A stretch of DNA of 64,000 bases from Xylanimonas cellulosilytica DSM 15894 (lineage in GTDB: Bacteria > Actinomycetota > Actinomycetes > Actinomycetales > Cellulomonadaceae), in contig NC_013530.1 of assembly GCF_000024965.1 (NCBI RefSeq), forward strand, positions 2,604,001-2,668,000, given 5' to 3'. The position numbers were made by a program, and so were the translations under genes. Shown here one piece after another: positions 1 through 14,023 of the stretch (the first letter of the stretch is position 1; every line of letters begins with the position of its first letter). Under the pieces are notes generated by a model that did no database searches, was not told the origin of the DNA, and was given only the letters and a program-made list of their open reading frames with translations.

Positions 1-1661
<1,661 letters not shown>

Positions 1662-2107
1662 AGTATCTCGCCACCCCCCAAAAGGGGTAACAACCATACG
1701 GTGCTTGAAAACTGGCCAGACGAGCTGAACTGCTCATCTGTCCAAAGGAATCCTCCCAGGCCACCACAACGGCGACCCAACGAGGGTTAAAATTTGGCAT
1801 TGACTATCAAACGCACTGTTGAGTTCTCAAACAACCGACGCACACCGTTCGAGTTGGAATCTTTCGATTTCCTTCCCGCCCCGGGGCGATGCCTTAAACC
1901 TACCAGACGATTTCCGTGCCGCCTAATCCGTGTTTCTCGAAGAATCGAGATCCGGACTCGACTGGAATGTCGCTCGGAAGGCCCCACTCCGACCGTCACG
2001 AGAGCGCACTAAGCCCCTCGAAAACCTTCGATGTGAGTTTCTGCCCCGGCGCGGCCTCCGTGCTGTGAAGCTGTGGAGTCCGTCTGCCCGGCGGGCTGAC
2101 TTCGAGA
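1662..2107 (-). promoter_or_regulatory. rrn operon leader, no protein gene
   Basis: About 450 bases between the 16S 5' end and the distal promoter contain no credible gene. Read on the minus strand, the region holds a boxA-like actinobacterial leader element (complement of 1814-1833, containing GAGAACTCAACAGTG) and a later element near the mature 5' end (complement of 1700-1715, CCAGTTTTCAAGCACC). Such elements in other actinobacterial rrn leaders take part in Nus-dependent antitermination and RNase III processing. A second weak promoter-like pair, TTAGGC (1921-1926) and TAGGTT (1897-1902) with an 18-nt spacer, may be an additional rrn promoter. Confidence 0.6.
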
Positions 2108-2136
2108 ACATTACACGCCCCCCGGAGTGCGGACAA
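2108..2136 (-). promoter_or_regulatory. Predicted sigma70-type rrn promoter
   Basis: On the minus strand a -35 hexamer TTGTCC (complement of 2131-2136) is followed after exactly 17 nt by a -10 hexamer TAATGT (complement of 2108-2113). Both are close to the housekeeping consensus, and the site points at the 16S gene about 450 nt downstream. It is the best promoter match in this intergenic region. Confidence 0.65.
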
Positions 2137-2207
2137 CCTGGCGGACGGTGACGGCGCGCACATCGCGCCGTCTACCGTCCCGACCTGCGGCGAGGCAGGA
2201 TCGGAGC

Positions 2208-2789
2208 GTGCACGAAGCGCCCGCCCAACTCCTCGTCCGCCCCGCCCTGCCCACGGAGGCAGCCCACGTCGCCTGGCTCGCAGCCACGACGTTCCCCCTC
2301 GCGTGCCCGCCCGGGGCTGCGGTCGAGGAGATGGCACGGCACATCGCCACGCACCTGACGCCGGCCGCGTTCACGGCCTGGACGGCGAGTGCGGACCACA
2401 CGCTGCTCGTCGCGTCGCTCGGCGGGGAGCTGCTGGGGTACGCCCTGCTGCACCTCGGTGTCCCCGAGGGTGCCCAGGAGGCCCGCGCCGTCGCGGCGGC
2501 GACCGGCGGCGACGGACCCAGCGTCGAGCTGTCCAAGATCTACGCGCACCCGCTCCACCTCGGCGACGGGACGTCGTCCGCCCTCATGCGCGCGACGGTC
2601 GCAGCGGCGTCGGACCTCTCCGTGGCGCACGGGCACGACGCACCGCTCCCCCTCTGGCTCGGCACCAACAGCCAGAACCTGCGGGCGCAGGCGTTCTACC
2701 GCAAGCACGGGTTCGTCGTCGTCGGCACACGCACCTACGACGTCGGCGGGCACGTGCACGACGACGTCGTCATGCTGCACCGGGGATGA
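2208..2789 (+). CDS. GNAT-family N-acetyltransferase
   Basis: Predicted acyl-CoA-dependent N-acetyltransferase of about 193 residues; substrate unknown. The C-terminal half carries the GNAT fold signature: a beta strand followed by an acetyl-CoA loop region (VELSKIYAHPLHLGDGTSS), then the motif B-like stretch NSQNLRAQAFYRKHGFVVVG, typical of GNATs. The frame is open from 2127, but GTG at 2208 is preferred: it follows a purine-rich GAGGCAGGA segment and starts just before conserved-looking sequence (VHEAPAQLLVRPALP). The upstream residues are Arg/Thr-rich and lie in promoter DNA. It is convergent with the next operon, with only 6 bp between the stop codons. Family is clear; function is not. 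Confidence 0.8.
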   Translation: MHEAPAQLLVRPALPTEAAHVAWLAATTFPLACPPGAAVEEMARHIATHLTPAAFTAWTASADHTLLVASLGGELLGYALLHLGVPEGAQEARAVAAATGGDGPSVELSKIYAHPLHLGDGTSSALMRATVAAASDLSVAHGHDAPLPLWLGTNSQNLRAQAFYRKHGFVVVGTRTYDVGGHVHDDVVMLHRG

Positions 2790-2795
2790 CGCGGG

Positions 2796-3797
<1,002 letters not shown>

Positions 3798-3805
3798 GGG
3801 TCCTC

Positions 3806-5002
3806 CTAGGTCTCGGGGGTGAGGTCGATCCACGCGCCGCGCTCGGCGGCGCTGCGCTCGACGGCGTCGAGCACCCGCTGCACGGCGAGCCCGTCGGCGA
3901 ACGACGGCGCGGGCTGCCGCCCGGCGGCCAGGTCGAGGACCAGGTCCACGACCTGGTGGGTGAACGAGTGCTCGTAGCCCAGGCCGTGGCCCGGCGGCCA
4001 CCAGTTCCCGGTGTACGGGTGGCTCGGGTCGGTGACGACGATGCGCCGGAACCCCGCCGTCTGGGCGTCGTCCGCGGCGTCGTAGTAGTGCAGGACGTTC
4101 ATGTCCTCGAAGTCGAACGCGATCGAGCCCGCCGAGCCGTTGATCTCCAGCCGGATCGAGTTGCGGCGGCCCCACGCGAAGCGGGTCGCCTCGAAGAGTG
4201 CGAGCCCGCCGCCGGAGAGCCGGCCCATGAACACCGCGGCGTCGTCGACGGTCACCGGTCCGGTGCCCTCTCCCGCCACGCCGCCGAGCGTGCTCAGCGA
4301 CGCCGGGCGCGGGCGCTCGTGCACGAACGTCTCGAGCATGCCGTTGACGCCCGTGAGGGACTCACCGGTGACGAACTGTGCGAGGTCGATGACGTGTGCG
4401 CCGATGTCGCCGAGCGCCCCCGAGCCCGCTCGCGTCTTGTCGAGCCGCCAGGCCAGCGGCGCCTGCGGATCCGCGAGCCAGTCCTGCAGGTACTGCGCGC
4501 GCACGTGCCGCACCTGGCCGATGCGGCCCTCCTCGACGAGCCGGCGGGCGAGCTGGATCGCCGGGACCCGGCGATAGGTGAAGCCCACCATCGCCAGGAC
4601 CCCGCGCTCGGCGGCCGTGTCGGCCGCCGCCGCCATGGCCTCGGCCTCCACGACCGAGTTCGCCAGCGGCTTCTCGCACAGCACGTGCTTGCCCGCCTCC
4701 AGCGCGGCGATCGCGATCTCGGCGTGCGTGTCACCGGGGGTGCACACGTCGACGAGGCCGACGTCGTCGCGCGTGAGCAGGTCGCGCCACGACGTCGTCG
4801 ACGACTCCCAGCCGAGCCGGTCCGCGGCCGCCGCCACCGCGGCGGCGTCGCGGCCGGCGACCACGCGCATCCGCGGGGTCAGCGGGAGGTCGAAGAACTT
4901 GGGTGCCGTACGCCAGGCGTGGGAGTGCGCCGCCCCCATGAAGGCGTATCCCACCATCCCGACGCCGAGCTCGCCGTCGGTGCCGGGGTCCTCAACGCTC
5001 AC
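3806..5002 (-). CDS. Gfo/Idh/MocA-family sugar dehydrogenase
   Basis: A 398-residue NAD(P)-dependent oxidoreductase. The N-terminal Rossmann segment reads [18 protein letters not shown]. The family's catalytic EKP is present ([14 protein letters not shown]), and the C-terminal alpha/beta domain includes [18 protein letters not shown], with the conserved Lys of EKP and an active-site Asp/His pair. From memory, the block around [16 protein letters not shown] and the [14 protein letters not shown] loop resemble levoglucosan dehydrogenase-type members. GTG at 5002 overlaps the stop of the binding-protein gene by 4 bp (GTGA), which indicates translational coupling. It probably oxidises the sugar imported by the adjacent ABC system, likely at C3. 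The substrate cannot be fixed from sequence. Confidence 0.88.
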   Translation of the reverse strand: MSVEDPGTDGELGVGMVGYAFMGAAHSHAWRTAPKFFDLPLTPRMRVVAGRDAAAVAAAADRLGWESSTTSWRDLLTRDDVGLVDVCTPGDTHAEIAIAALEAGKHVLCEKPLANSVVEAEAMAAAADTAAERGVLAMVGFTYRRVPAIQLARRLVEEGRIGQVRHVRAQYLQDWLADPQAPLAWRLDKTRAGSGALGDIGAHVIDLAQFVTGESLTGVNGMLETFVHERPRPASLSTLGGVAGEGTGPVTVDDAAVFMGRLSGGGLALFEATRFAWGRRNSIRLEINGSAGSIAFDFEDMNVLHYYDAADDAQTAGFRRIVVTDPSHPYTGNWWPPGHGLGYEHSFTHQVVDLVLDLAAGRQPAPSFADGLAVQRVLDAVERSAAERGAWIDLTPET

Positions 5003-6054
5003 GACTCGAAGCCGATCGACAGGAACTCCTCCACGTTGTCGGCCGTCACCACCGGGGCGTAGAGCTGGATGGTGCGCGGCACGCCGATCGAGGCGAGGTC
5101 GCCGATGGTCTTGTTCTGTGCGACCAGGCGGGCGAGCTTGATGCCGTCGGCGGCCTGCGTGGACGGGTAGATGACGGTGGCCTCCAGGACGCTGTCGCCG
5201 TCCTGGATGTGCTGCATGACGTTGATCGAGCCGGCACCGCCGACCATGAAGAACTCGTCGCGGCCCGCGTTCTCGATGGCCTGGAGCACGCCGACGCCCT
5301 GGTCGTCGTCGTGGTTCCAGACGGCGGTGAGCTGGGGGGCGGCCTGCAGCAGGTTGGTGGCCGCGGCCTCACCGCTCTGGACGGTGAACTCCGCCGCGAC
5401 GCGGTGGTCGACCTCCTGGCCGCAGTCGGCCAGCGCGTCGGCGAAGCCCTGGCTGCGGTCCTGGGTCAGCGGGAGGGAGTCGATGCCGGCGATCTCGCCG
5501 ATCACGGCGTCGGCGTCGTCGCCGACCCGCTCGCAGATGTAGGTGCCGGCCGAGACGCCCATGCCGTAGTTGTCGCCGAGGATCGTGGAGCGCGCCGCGA
5601 ACGGGCTGGAGAACTCACGGTCGACGTTGATCACGGGGATGCCCGCCTCCATCGCCCGGGTGGCGACGTCGGTCAGTGCCGCGCCGTCGAACGGGAGCAG
5701 CACGATGGCGTCGACGCCGTCGTTGATGAAGCCCTCGATCTGGCTGATCTGCACGTTGACGTCGTTGGTGCCCTCGGCGACCCGGAGCGTGACGTCGCTG
5801 TACTTCTCCGCCTCCGCGCGGGCGGCCGAGGTGATGGCGCCCATCCAGCCGTGGTCGGCGGCCGGGGCGGAGAACCCGATGACGACCTCCTCACCCGCCT
5901 CGTCGTTGTCGGAGCCGGGGGCCTGCGCCTGCTCGGTCGCGTCGTCGTCGGACGGCTCGGGCTCGTTGCTGGTGCAGGAGGCGACCAAAAGGACGGCCGT
6001 GGCGGCCGCCAGGCTGCCGGCCACGAGGCGCCGGCGCTGCGTGGATACGGACAT
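4999..6054 (-). CDS. Sugar ABC transporter substrate-binding lipoprotein
   Basis: A 351-residue periplasmic-binding-protein-like lipoprotein of the ribose/RbsB type. It begins with a signal peptide (RRRLVAGSLAAATAVLLVASC) whose lipobox LVASC anchors Cys27 to the membrane. An acidic linker follows, then the two-lobe PBP1 fold with characteristic stretches (SQIEGFINDGVDAIVLLPFD, GIPVINVDREF, AVWNHDDDQGVGVLQAIENAG). ATG at 6054 has a good ribosome-binding site (GAAGGAGATCTC). It is gene three of the operon, 30 bp after the permease stop, and delivers the sugar to the permease/ATPase pair. The ligand is unknown; the D/N-rich binding positions suit a hydroxylated sugar or polyol. Confidence 0.92.
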   Translation of the reverse strand: MSVSTQRRRLVAGSLAAATAVLLVASCTSNEPEPSDDDATEQAQAPGSDNDEAGEEVVIGFSAPAADHGWMGAITSAARAEAEKYSDVTLRVAEGTNDVNVQISQIEGFINDGVDAIVLLPFDGAALTDVATRAMEAGIPVINVDREFSSPFAARSTILGDNYGMGVSAGTYICERVGDDADAVIGEIAGIDSLPLTQDRSQGFADALADCGQEVDHRVAAEFTVQSGEAAATNLLQAAPQLTAVWNHDDDQGVGVLQAIENAGRDEFFMVGGAGSINVMQHIQDGDSVLEATVIYPSTQAADGIKLARLVAQNKTIGDLASIGVPRTIQLYAPVVTADNVEEFLSIGFES

Positions 6055-6084
6055 GAGATCTCCTTCGATCGGTACGCGGACGGT

Positions 6085-7089
6085 TCAGGCGCCGGACGCG
6101 CCCTCGCGGGCGGCGAAACGCTGTTGCAGCAGCACGGCGGCGACGATGATCGCGCCCTTGGCGACCGCCTGCACCGAGCTGTTGAGGTTGTTGATGACGA
6201 AGATGTTGGTGAGCGTGGTGAAGATCAGGACGCCCAGCACTGTGCCGACGATCGTGCCGCGGCCGCCCGCCAGCAGCGTGCCGCCGACGACGACGGCGGC
6301 GATCGCGTCGAGCTCCATGAGCGTGCCGTTGGTCGACGAGCCGGCGTCGGTGCGGGCGAGCATCATGACCGCGCCGATCCCGGAGGTGAGCCCGGCCAGC
6401 GCGTACAGGGACGCCGTGTGCCGCTTGACCTTGATGCCGGCGAGCCGGGCGGCCTCGACGTTGCCGCCGATCGCGACGGTGCGCCGGCCGAACGTGGTGC
6501 GGGCCAGCAGGAACCAGCCCGCGGCGGCCACGGCCGCGAAGATCCACACGATCTTCGGGACGCCGAGCACGTTGCCCCGGAACGCAGCCTCGAACGAGGG
6601 CACGTCGACGAGCTGGGTGCGCCGGTTGGCGATGAGCTCGGCCAGGCCACGTGCGGCGACGAGCATCGCGAGCGTCGCGATGAACGGCACCACGCGCCCG
6701 TAGGCGACCAGGATCCCGTTGACCAGCCCCGCCCCGAGCCCGACGGCGAGCGCGCACACCACCATGACGATCCAGCCGATCTCCCGCGCCATCGACTGGG
6801 TCGCGACGGTAGAGGCCCAGACGGACGCGAGCCCGAGCACGGAGCCCACCGACAGGTCGATGCCGCCGCTCGTGATGACGAACGTCATGCCGATGCTCAG
6901 CACGCCCGTGATGGCGGCCAGGCCCAGCACGACCACAAGGTTCTGCACGGAGGCGAACCGGTCGCCCGCCGTCACCCAGCCGACGACGCACAGCAGCAGC
7001 AGGGCCAGGACGAGGCCCCCGTTGCGCGCGCCTCCCGCGGCGAGGAACCCCCGCAGCGCGCCGGACCTCGTGTCCACCTGGTCGCTCAC
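6085..7089 (-). CDS. Sugar ABC transporter permease (RbsC-type)
   Basis: A 334-residue integral membrane subunit of a ribose-type (CUT2) sugar importer. Hydrophobic segments run through the protein (GGLVLALLLLCVVGWVTAG, ITGVLSIGMTFVITSGGIDL, IVMVVCALAVGLGAGLVNG and others). The family's GGIDLSVG motif, typical of RbsC permeases, is at about residues 80-87. GTG at 7089 overlaps the ATPase stop by 4 bp (GTGA). A single permease gene implies a homodimeric channel served by the tandem-domain ATPase. The alternative upstream frame is an antisense-like extension inside the ATPase gene and is not supported. Confidence 0.92.
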   Translation of the reverse strand: MSDQVDTRSGALRGFLAAGGARNGGLVLALLLLCVVGWVTAGDRFASVQNLVVVLGLAAITGVLSIGMTFVITSGGIDLSVGSVLGLASVWASTVATQSMAREIGWIVMVVCALAVGLGAGLVNGILVAYGRVVPFIATLAMLVAARGLAELIANRRTQLVDVPSFEAAFRGNVLGVPKIVWIFAAVAAAGWFLLARTTFGRRTVAIGGNVEAARLAGIKVKRHTASLYALAGLTSGIGAVMMLARTDAGSSTNGTLMELDAIAAVVVGGTLLAGGRGTIVGTVLGVLIFTTLTNIFVINNLNSSVQAVAKGAIIVAAVLLQQRFAAREGASGA

Positions 7090-8603
7090 GCGGCCACTCC
7101 TTCCATGACGAGGTCGAGCACCTGGTGCTCGCCGATGTCCGACGCCGCGGCCTCGTGCACGACGTGACCCTCGGAGACCACGAGCACCCGGTCCGCGAGG
7201 CCGAGCACCTCGGGGATCTCGCTCGAGACGACGACGACGGCGGTCCCCGCGTCGGCGAGCCGCCGCACGAGGGCGTAGAGCTCGGACCGGGCGCCGACGT
7301 CGACCCCCCGGGTGGGTTCGTCGAGCAGCAGGACGCGGCAGCCGTGCACGAGCCACCGGGCCAGCAGCACCTTCTGCTGGTTGCCGCCCGACAGCGTGCG
7401 CGCGTCCCGCTCCACCTGCCGCGGGCGCAGGTCCAGCGCGGTGACCTGGTCGCGGGCCGCGCCGCGTTCGGCACGCTCGTCCAGGACGCCGCCTCGGGCG
7501 AACCGCCCGAACGTGGACAGGGTGATGTTGCGGTAGACCGGCTCGTCGAGCAGCAGCCCCTGGCTCTTGCGCTCCTCCGGGCACAGCCCGATCCCGGCCG
7601 CGACGGCGTCGTCGACCTTGCCGGGGCGCAGGCGGCGGCCGTTCACCGCGACCTGGCCCTCGGTGGCGCGACGCGCGCCATAGACGGTCTCGAGGATCTC
7701 GGAGCGGCCCGAGCCGACGAGGCCGGCCAGGCCGACGATCTCCCCGGCCCGGACCCTCAGGTCGACGTCGCGGAACGTGCTCCCCAGCGACAGGCCCGCG
7801 ACGTCGAGCACCACGGGCGCGTCGTCGGGCACGCCTGGGCGCGGCGGGAAGGCGTACTCGACGGACCGACCCGTCATGAGCTGGATGAGCTCGCGGGTCG
7901 GGGTGTCGGCCGGGAGGTTCCGGCCGACGGTGCGGCCGTCCTTGAGGACGGTGATGCGGTCGCCGATGCGGCGGATCTCCTCCAGCCGGTGCGAGATGTA
8001 GACGACGGCGACACCCTGAGCGGTGAGCTCGCGCACGACGCGGAAGAGGTTCTCGACCTCCTCCGAGTCGAGCACGGCGGACGGCTCGTCCATGACGATG
8101 ACGCGGGCGTCGTGCGACAGCGCGCGGGCCATCGACACGACCTGCTTGCCCGCCGCGGACAGGCGCGCGACCTCGCGGTGGGGTGCGAGCTCCGGGTGGC
8201 CGAGCCTGCCGAGCAGCTCCTGCGTGCGCCGGGCCGCCTCGCGGCGCCGCGAGACGCCACCGGTGGCGAGCTCGTGGCCGAGGTAGACGTTCTCCGCGAC
8301 CGTGAGCCCGTCGACGACGTCGAGCTCCTGGTAGATCGTCGCGATACCCAGCCGCAGGCCGGCGACCGGGTGCGCGATCGTGACCGGCTCGCCGTCGAGC
8401 GCGATCTCTCCCTCGGTGGGCTGGTAGGCCCCGGCGAGGATCTTGATGAGCGTGGACTTGCCGGCGCCGTTCTGGCCGAGCAGGCAGTGCACCTCGCCCG
8501 CGACGACGTCGAGGTCGACGCCGTCGAGCGCACGGGCGCCGGGGAAGACCTTCACGATGCCGCGCATCGTCAGCAGCGGTGTGTGACCGCCGTCACTGTC
8601 CAT
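7086..8603 (-). CDS. Sugar ABC transporter ATP-binding protein (RbsA/MglA-type)
   Basis: A 505-residue protein with two tandem ATPase domains. Domain 1 has Walker A GQNGAGKS (residues 43-50) and Walker B VIVMDEPSAVLD. Domain 2 has a degenerate Walker A (GLVGSGRSE), the signature LSGGNQQ and Walker B LLLDEPTRGVD. This asymmetry is normal for sugar CUT2 ATPases. It powers import through the downstream permease. It is the first gene of the operon. ATG at 8603 sits about 7 nt below a predicted -10 hexamer, so the mRNA is probably leaderless. The operon faces the ROK regulator gene. Confidence 0.93.
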   Translation of the reverse strand: MDSDGGHTPLLTMRGIVKVFPGARALDGVDLDVVAGEVHCLLGQNGAGKSTLIKILAGAYQPTEGEIALDGEPVTIAHPVAGLRLGIATIYQELDVVDGLTVAENVYLGHELATGGVSRRREAARRTQELLGRLGHPELAPHREVARLSAAGKQVVSMARALSHDARVIVMDEPSAVLDSEEVENLFRVVRELTAQGVAVVYISHRLEEIRRIGDRITVLKDGRTVGRNLPADTPTRELIQLMTGRSVEYAFPPRPGVPDDAPVVLDVAGLSLGSTFRDVDLRVRAGEIVGLAGLVGSGRSEILETVYGARRATEGQVAVNGRRLRPGKVDDAVAAGIGLCPEERKSQGLLLDEPVYRNITLSTFGRFARGGVLDERAERGAARDQVTALDLRPRQVERDARTLSGGNQQKVLLARWLVHGCRVLLLDEPTRGVDVGARSELYALVRRLADAGTAVVVVSSEIPEVLGLADRVLVVSEGHVVHEAAASDIGEHQVLDLVMEGVAA

Positions 8604-8609
8604 GAGCCG

Positions 8610-8638
8610 AACCTAGGGGCACTTCTGCCACCTGTCAA
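8610..8638 (-). promoter_or_regulatory. Predicted promoter of the sugar ABC/dehydrogenase operon
   Basis: On the minus strand TTGACA (complement of 8633-8638) is separated by exactly 17 nt from TAGGTT (complement of 8610-8615). The predicted transcription start falls on or next to the A of the ATPase ATG at 8603, so the transcript would have no leader. The -35 hexamer lies inside one arm of the inverted repeat at 8634-8671, where a bound repressor would block it. Confidence 0.7.
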
Positions 8639-8671
8639 TCAAAAGTCGAGCGTTACCCGTCCGTGATTGAC
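8634..8671. promoter_or_regulatory. Inverted-repeat operator, likely for the ROK repressor
   Basis: GTCAATCA (8634-8641) and its exact complement TGATTGAC (8664-8671) are separated by 22 bp, so the arm centres are 30 bp apart, close to three helical turns. The left arm covers the -35 box of the sugar operon. The right arm lies directly before the ROK start. Location and symmetry suggest one regulator controlling both directions; binding by the neighbouring ROK protein is inferred. Confidence 0.6.
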
Positions 8672-8678
8672 TACTCCC

Positions 8679-9857
8679 ATGGTGGAAGTGACCAAGGGGC
8701 GCACACCGGGCGCAGGCGCCCTGTTCCAGCTCCTGCGCGACGGACGCCCGCGCACACGCGCCGACCTCGCGGCCGAGACCGGGCAGGCACGCTCCACGAT
8801 CGCCGGCCGCATCGACGCGCTGCTCGCCTCCGGCCTGGTGACCCCGGCCGGCGAGGCGTCCTCGACCGGGGGCCGCCCGCCGACGACCTTCGCGTTCGAC
8901 CCCGCCGTCCGCGTGGTGCTCGGCGTCGACCTCGGCGCCACCCACGCGCGGCTCGCCGTGACCGACCTCGCCTCGCGCGTGCTCGCCACCCTGGACGCCC
9001 CCCTGGCCATCGCCGACGGGCCGGCCGCCGTGCTCGACTGGGTGGTCGACGCCGGGCTCAAGCTGCTCGGCGAGGCGGGCCGCGCCCACGACGACCTCGT
9101 CGGCGTCGGCGTCGGGCTGCCCGGACCGGTCGAGCACGGCACCGGCCACCCCAACAACCCGCCGATCATGCCCGGCTGGGACGACGCCGACGTCCCCGGG
9201 CTGCTCGGTGCCCGGTTCGGCGCGCCCGTGCTCGTGGACAACGACGTCAACATCATGGCTCTCGGCGAGCACCGCGCCGCCTGGCCCGAGGTCGCCGACC
9301 TGCTGTTCGTCAAGGTCGGCACCGGCATCGGCGCCGGGATCATCGCCGACGGGCTGCTCATGCGCGGAGCGCAGGGCGCCGCCGGGGACCTCGGGCACGT
9401 CGCCCTCCCGGGCGCCGAGGACGTGCCCTGCCGGTGCGGGAACCTCGGGTGCCTCGAGGCCGTCGCGTCGGCGCAGGCCGTGGCCGACCGGCTGCGAGCC
9501 ACCGGGGCCGCCACCCCGCGCGGAGCCGACGTCGTCGAGCTCGTCCGCGCCGGCGACCTGGCCGCGGCCCAGGCCGTCCGGCAGGCCGGGCGGGACCTCG
9601 GCGCGGTGCTCGCCGCCTGCGTGAGCCTGCTCAACCCGTCCACCATCGTCATCGGCGGCGTCCTCGCCGAGGCGGGCGAGCACCTCGTGGCCGGCATCCG
9701 CGAGGTGGTCTACCGGCGCTCGCTGCCGCTGGCGACGCAGCACCTGCGCATCGTCACCGCCCGCACCGGCGCCGACGCGGCCGTGCTCGGCGCGAGCGCG
9801 ATGGCGATCGACCACGTGCTCTCGCCCGCGGCGGTCGAGGCGCGGCTCGGGGCGTGA
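8679..9857 (+). CDS. ROK-family transcriptional repressor
   Basis: About 392 residues: an N-terminal winged helix (TRADLAAETGQARSTIAGRIDALLASG, about residues 25-50) followed by a ROK sugar-kinase-like domain. That domain begins LGVDLGATHARLAV (about residue 81) and carries the ROK zinc motif CRCGNLGCLEA (about residues 251-261). The DNA-binding domain marks it as a regulator of the NagC/XylR type, not a kinase. It probably senses the sugar imported by the divergent ABC operon. ATG at 8679 is preferred; TTG at 8667 would put the start inside the operator arm. No clear ribosome-binding site precedes it, so its mRNA may be leaderless. Confidence 0.88.
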   Translation: MVEVTKGRTPGAGALFQLLRDGRPRTRADLAAETGQARSTIAGRIDALLASGLVTPAGEASSTGGRPPTTFAFDPAVRVVLGVDLGATHARLAVTDLASRVLATLDAPLAIADGPAAVLDWVVDAGLKLLGEAGRAHDDLVGVGVGLPGPVEHGTGHPNNPPIMPGWDDADVPGLLGARFGAPVLVDNDVNIMALGEHRAAWPEVADLLFVKVGTGIGAGIIADGLLMRGAQGAAGDLGHVALPGAEDVPCRCGNLGCLEAVASAQAVADRLRATGAATPRGADVVELVRAGDLAAAQAVRQAGRDLGAVLAACVSLLNPSTIVIGGVLAEAGEHLVAGIREVVYRRSLPLATQHLRIVTARTGADAAVLGASAMAIDHVLSPAAVEARLGA

Positions 9858-9882
9858 TGCCAGGCCCCGGACGGCCCAGGCG

Positions 9883-13979
<4,097 letters not shown>

Positions 13980-14023
13980 CGTCCGCCGCCTGCGCCCGGA
14001 GGAGTGGGCGAGCGGCGAAGAAC

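Noticed and set aside
5209-7167. 652-codon frame antisense to the sugar-binding protein and permease genes
   Set aside because: Composition is Val/Asp/Gly/His repeats typical of antisense frames; the minus-strand genes are certain.
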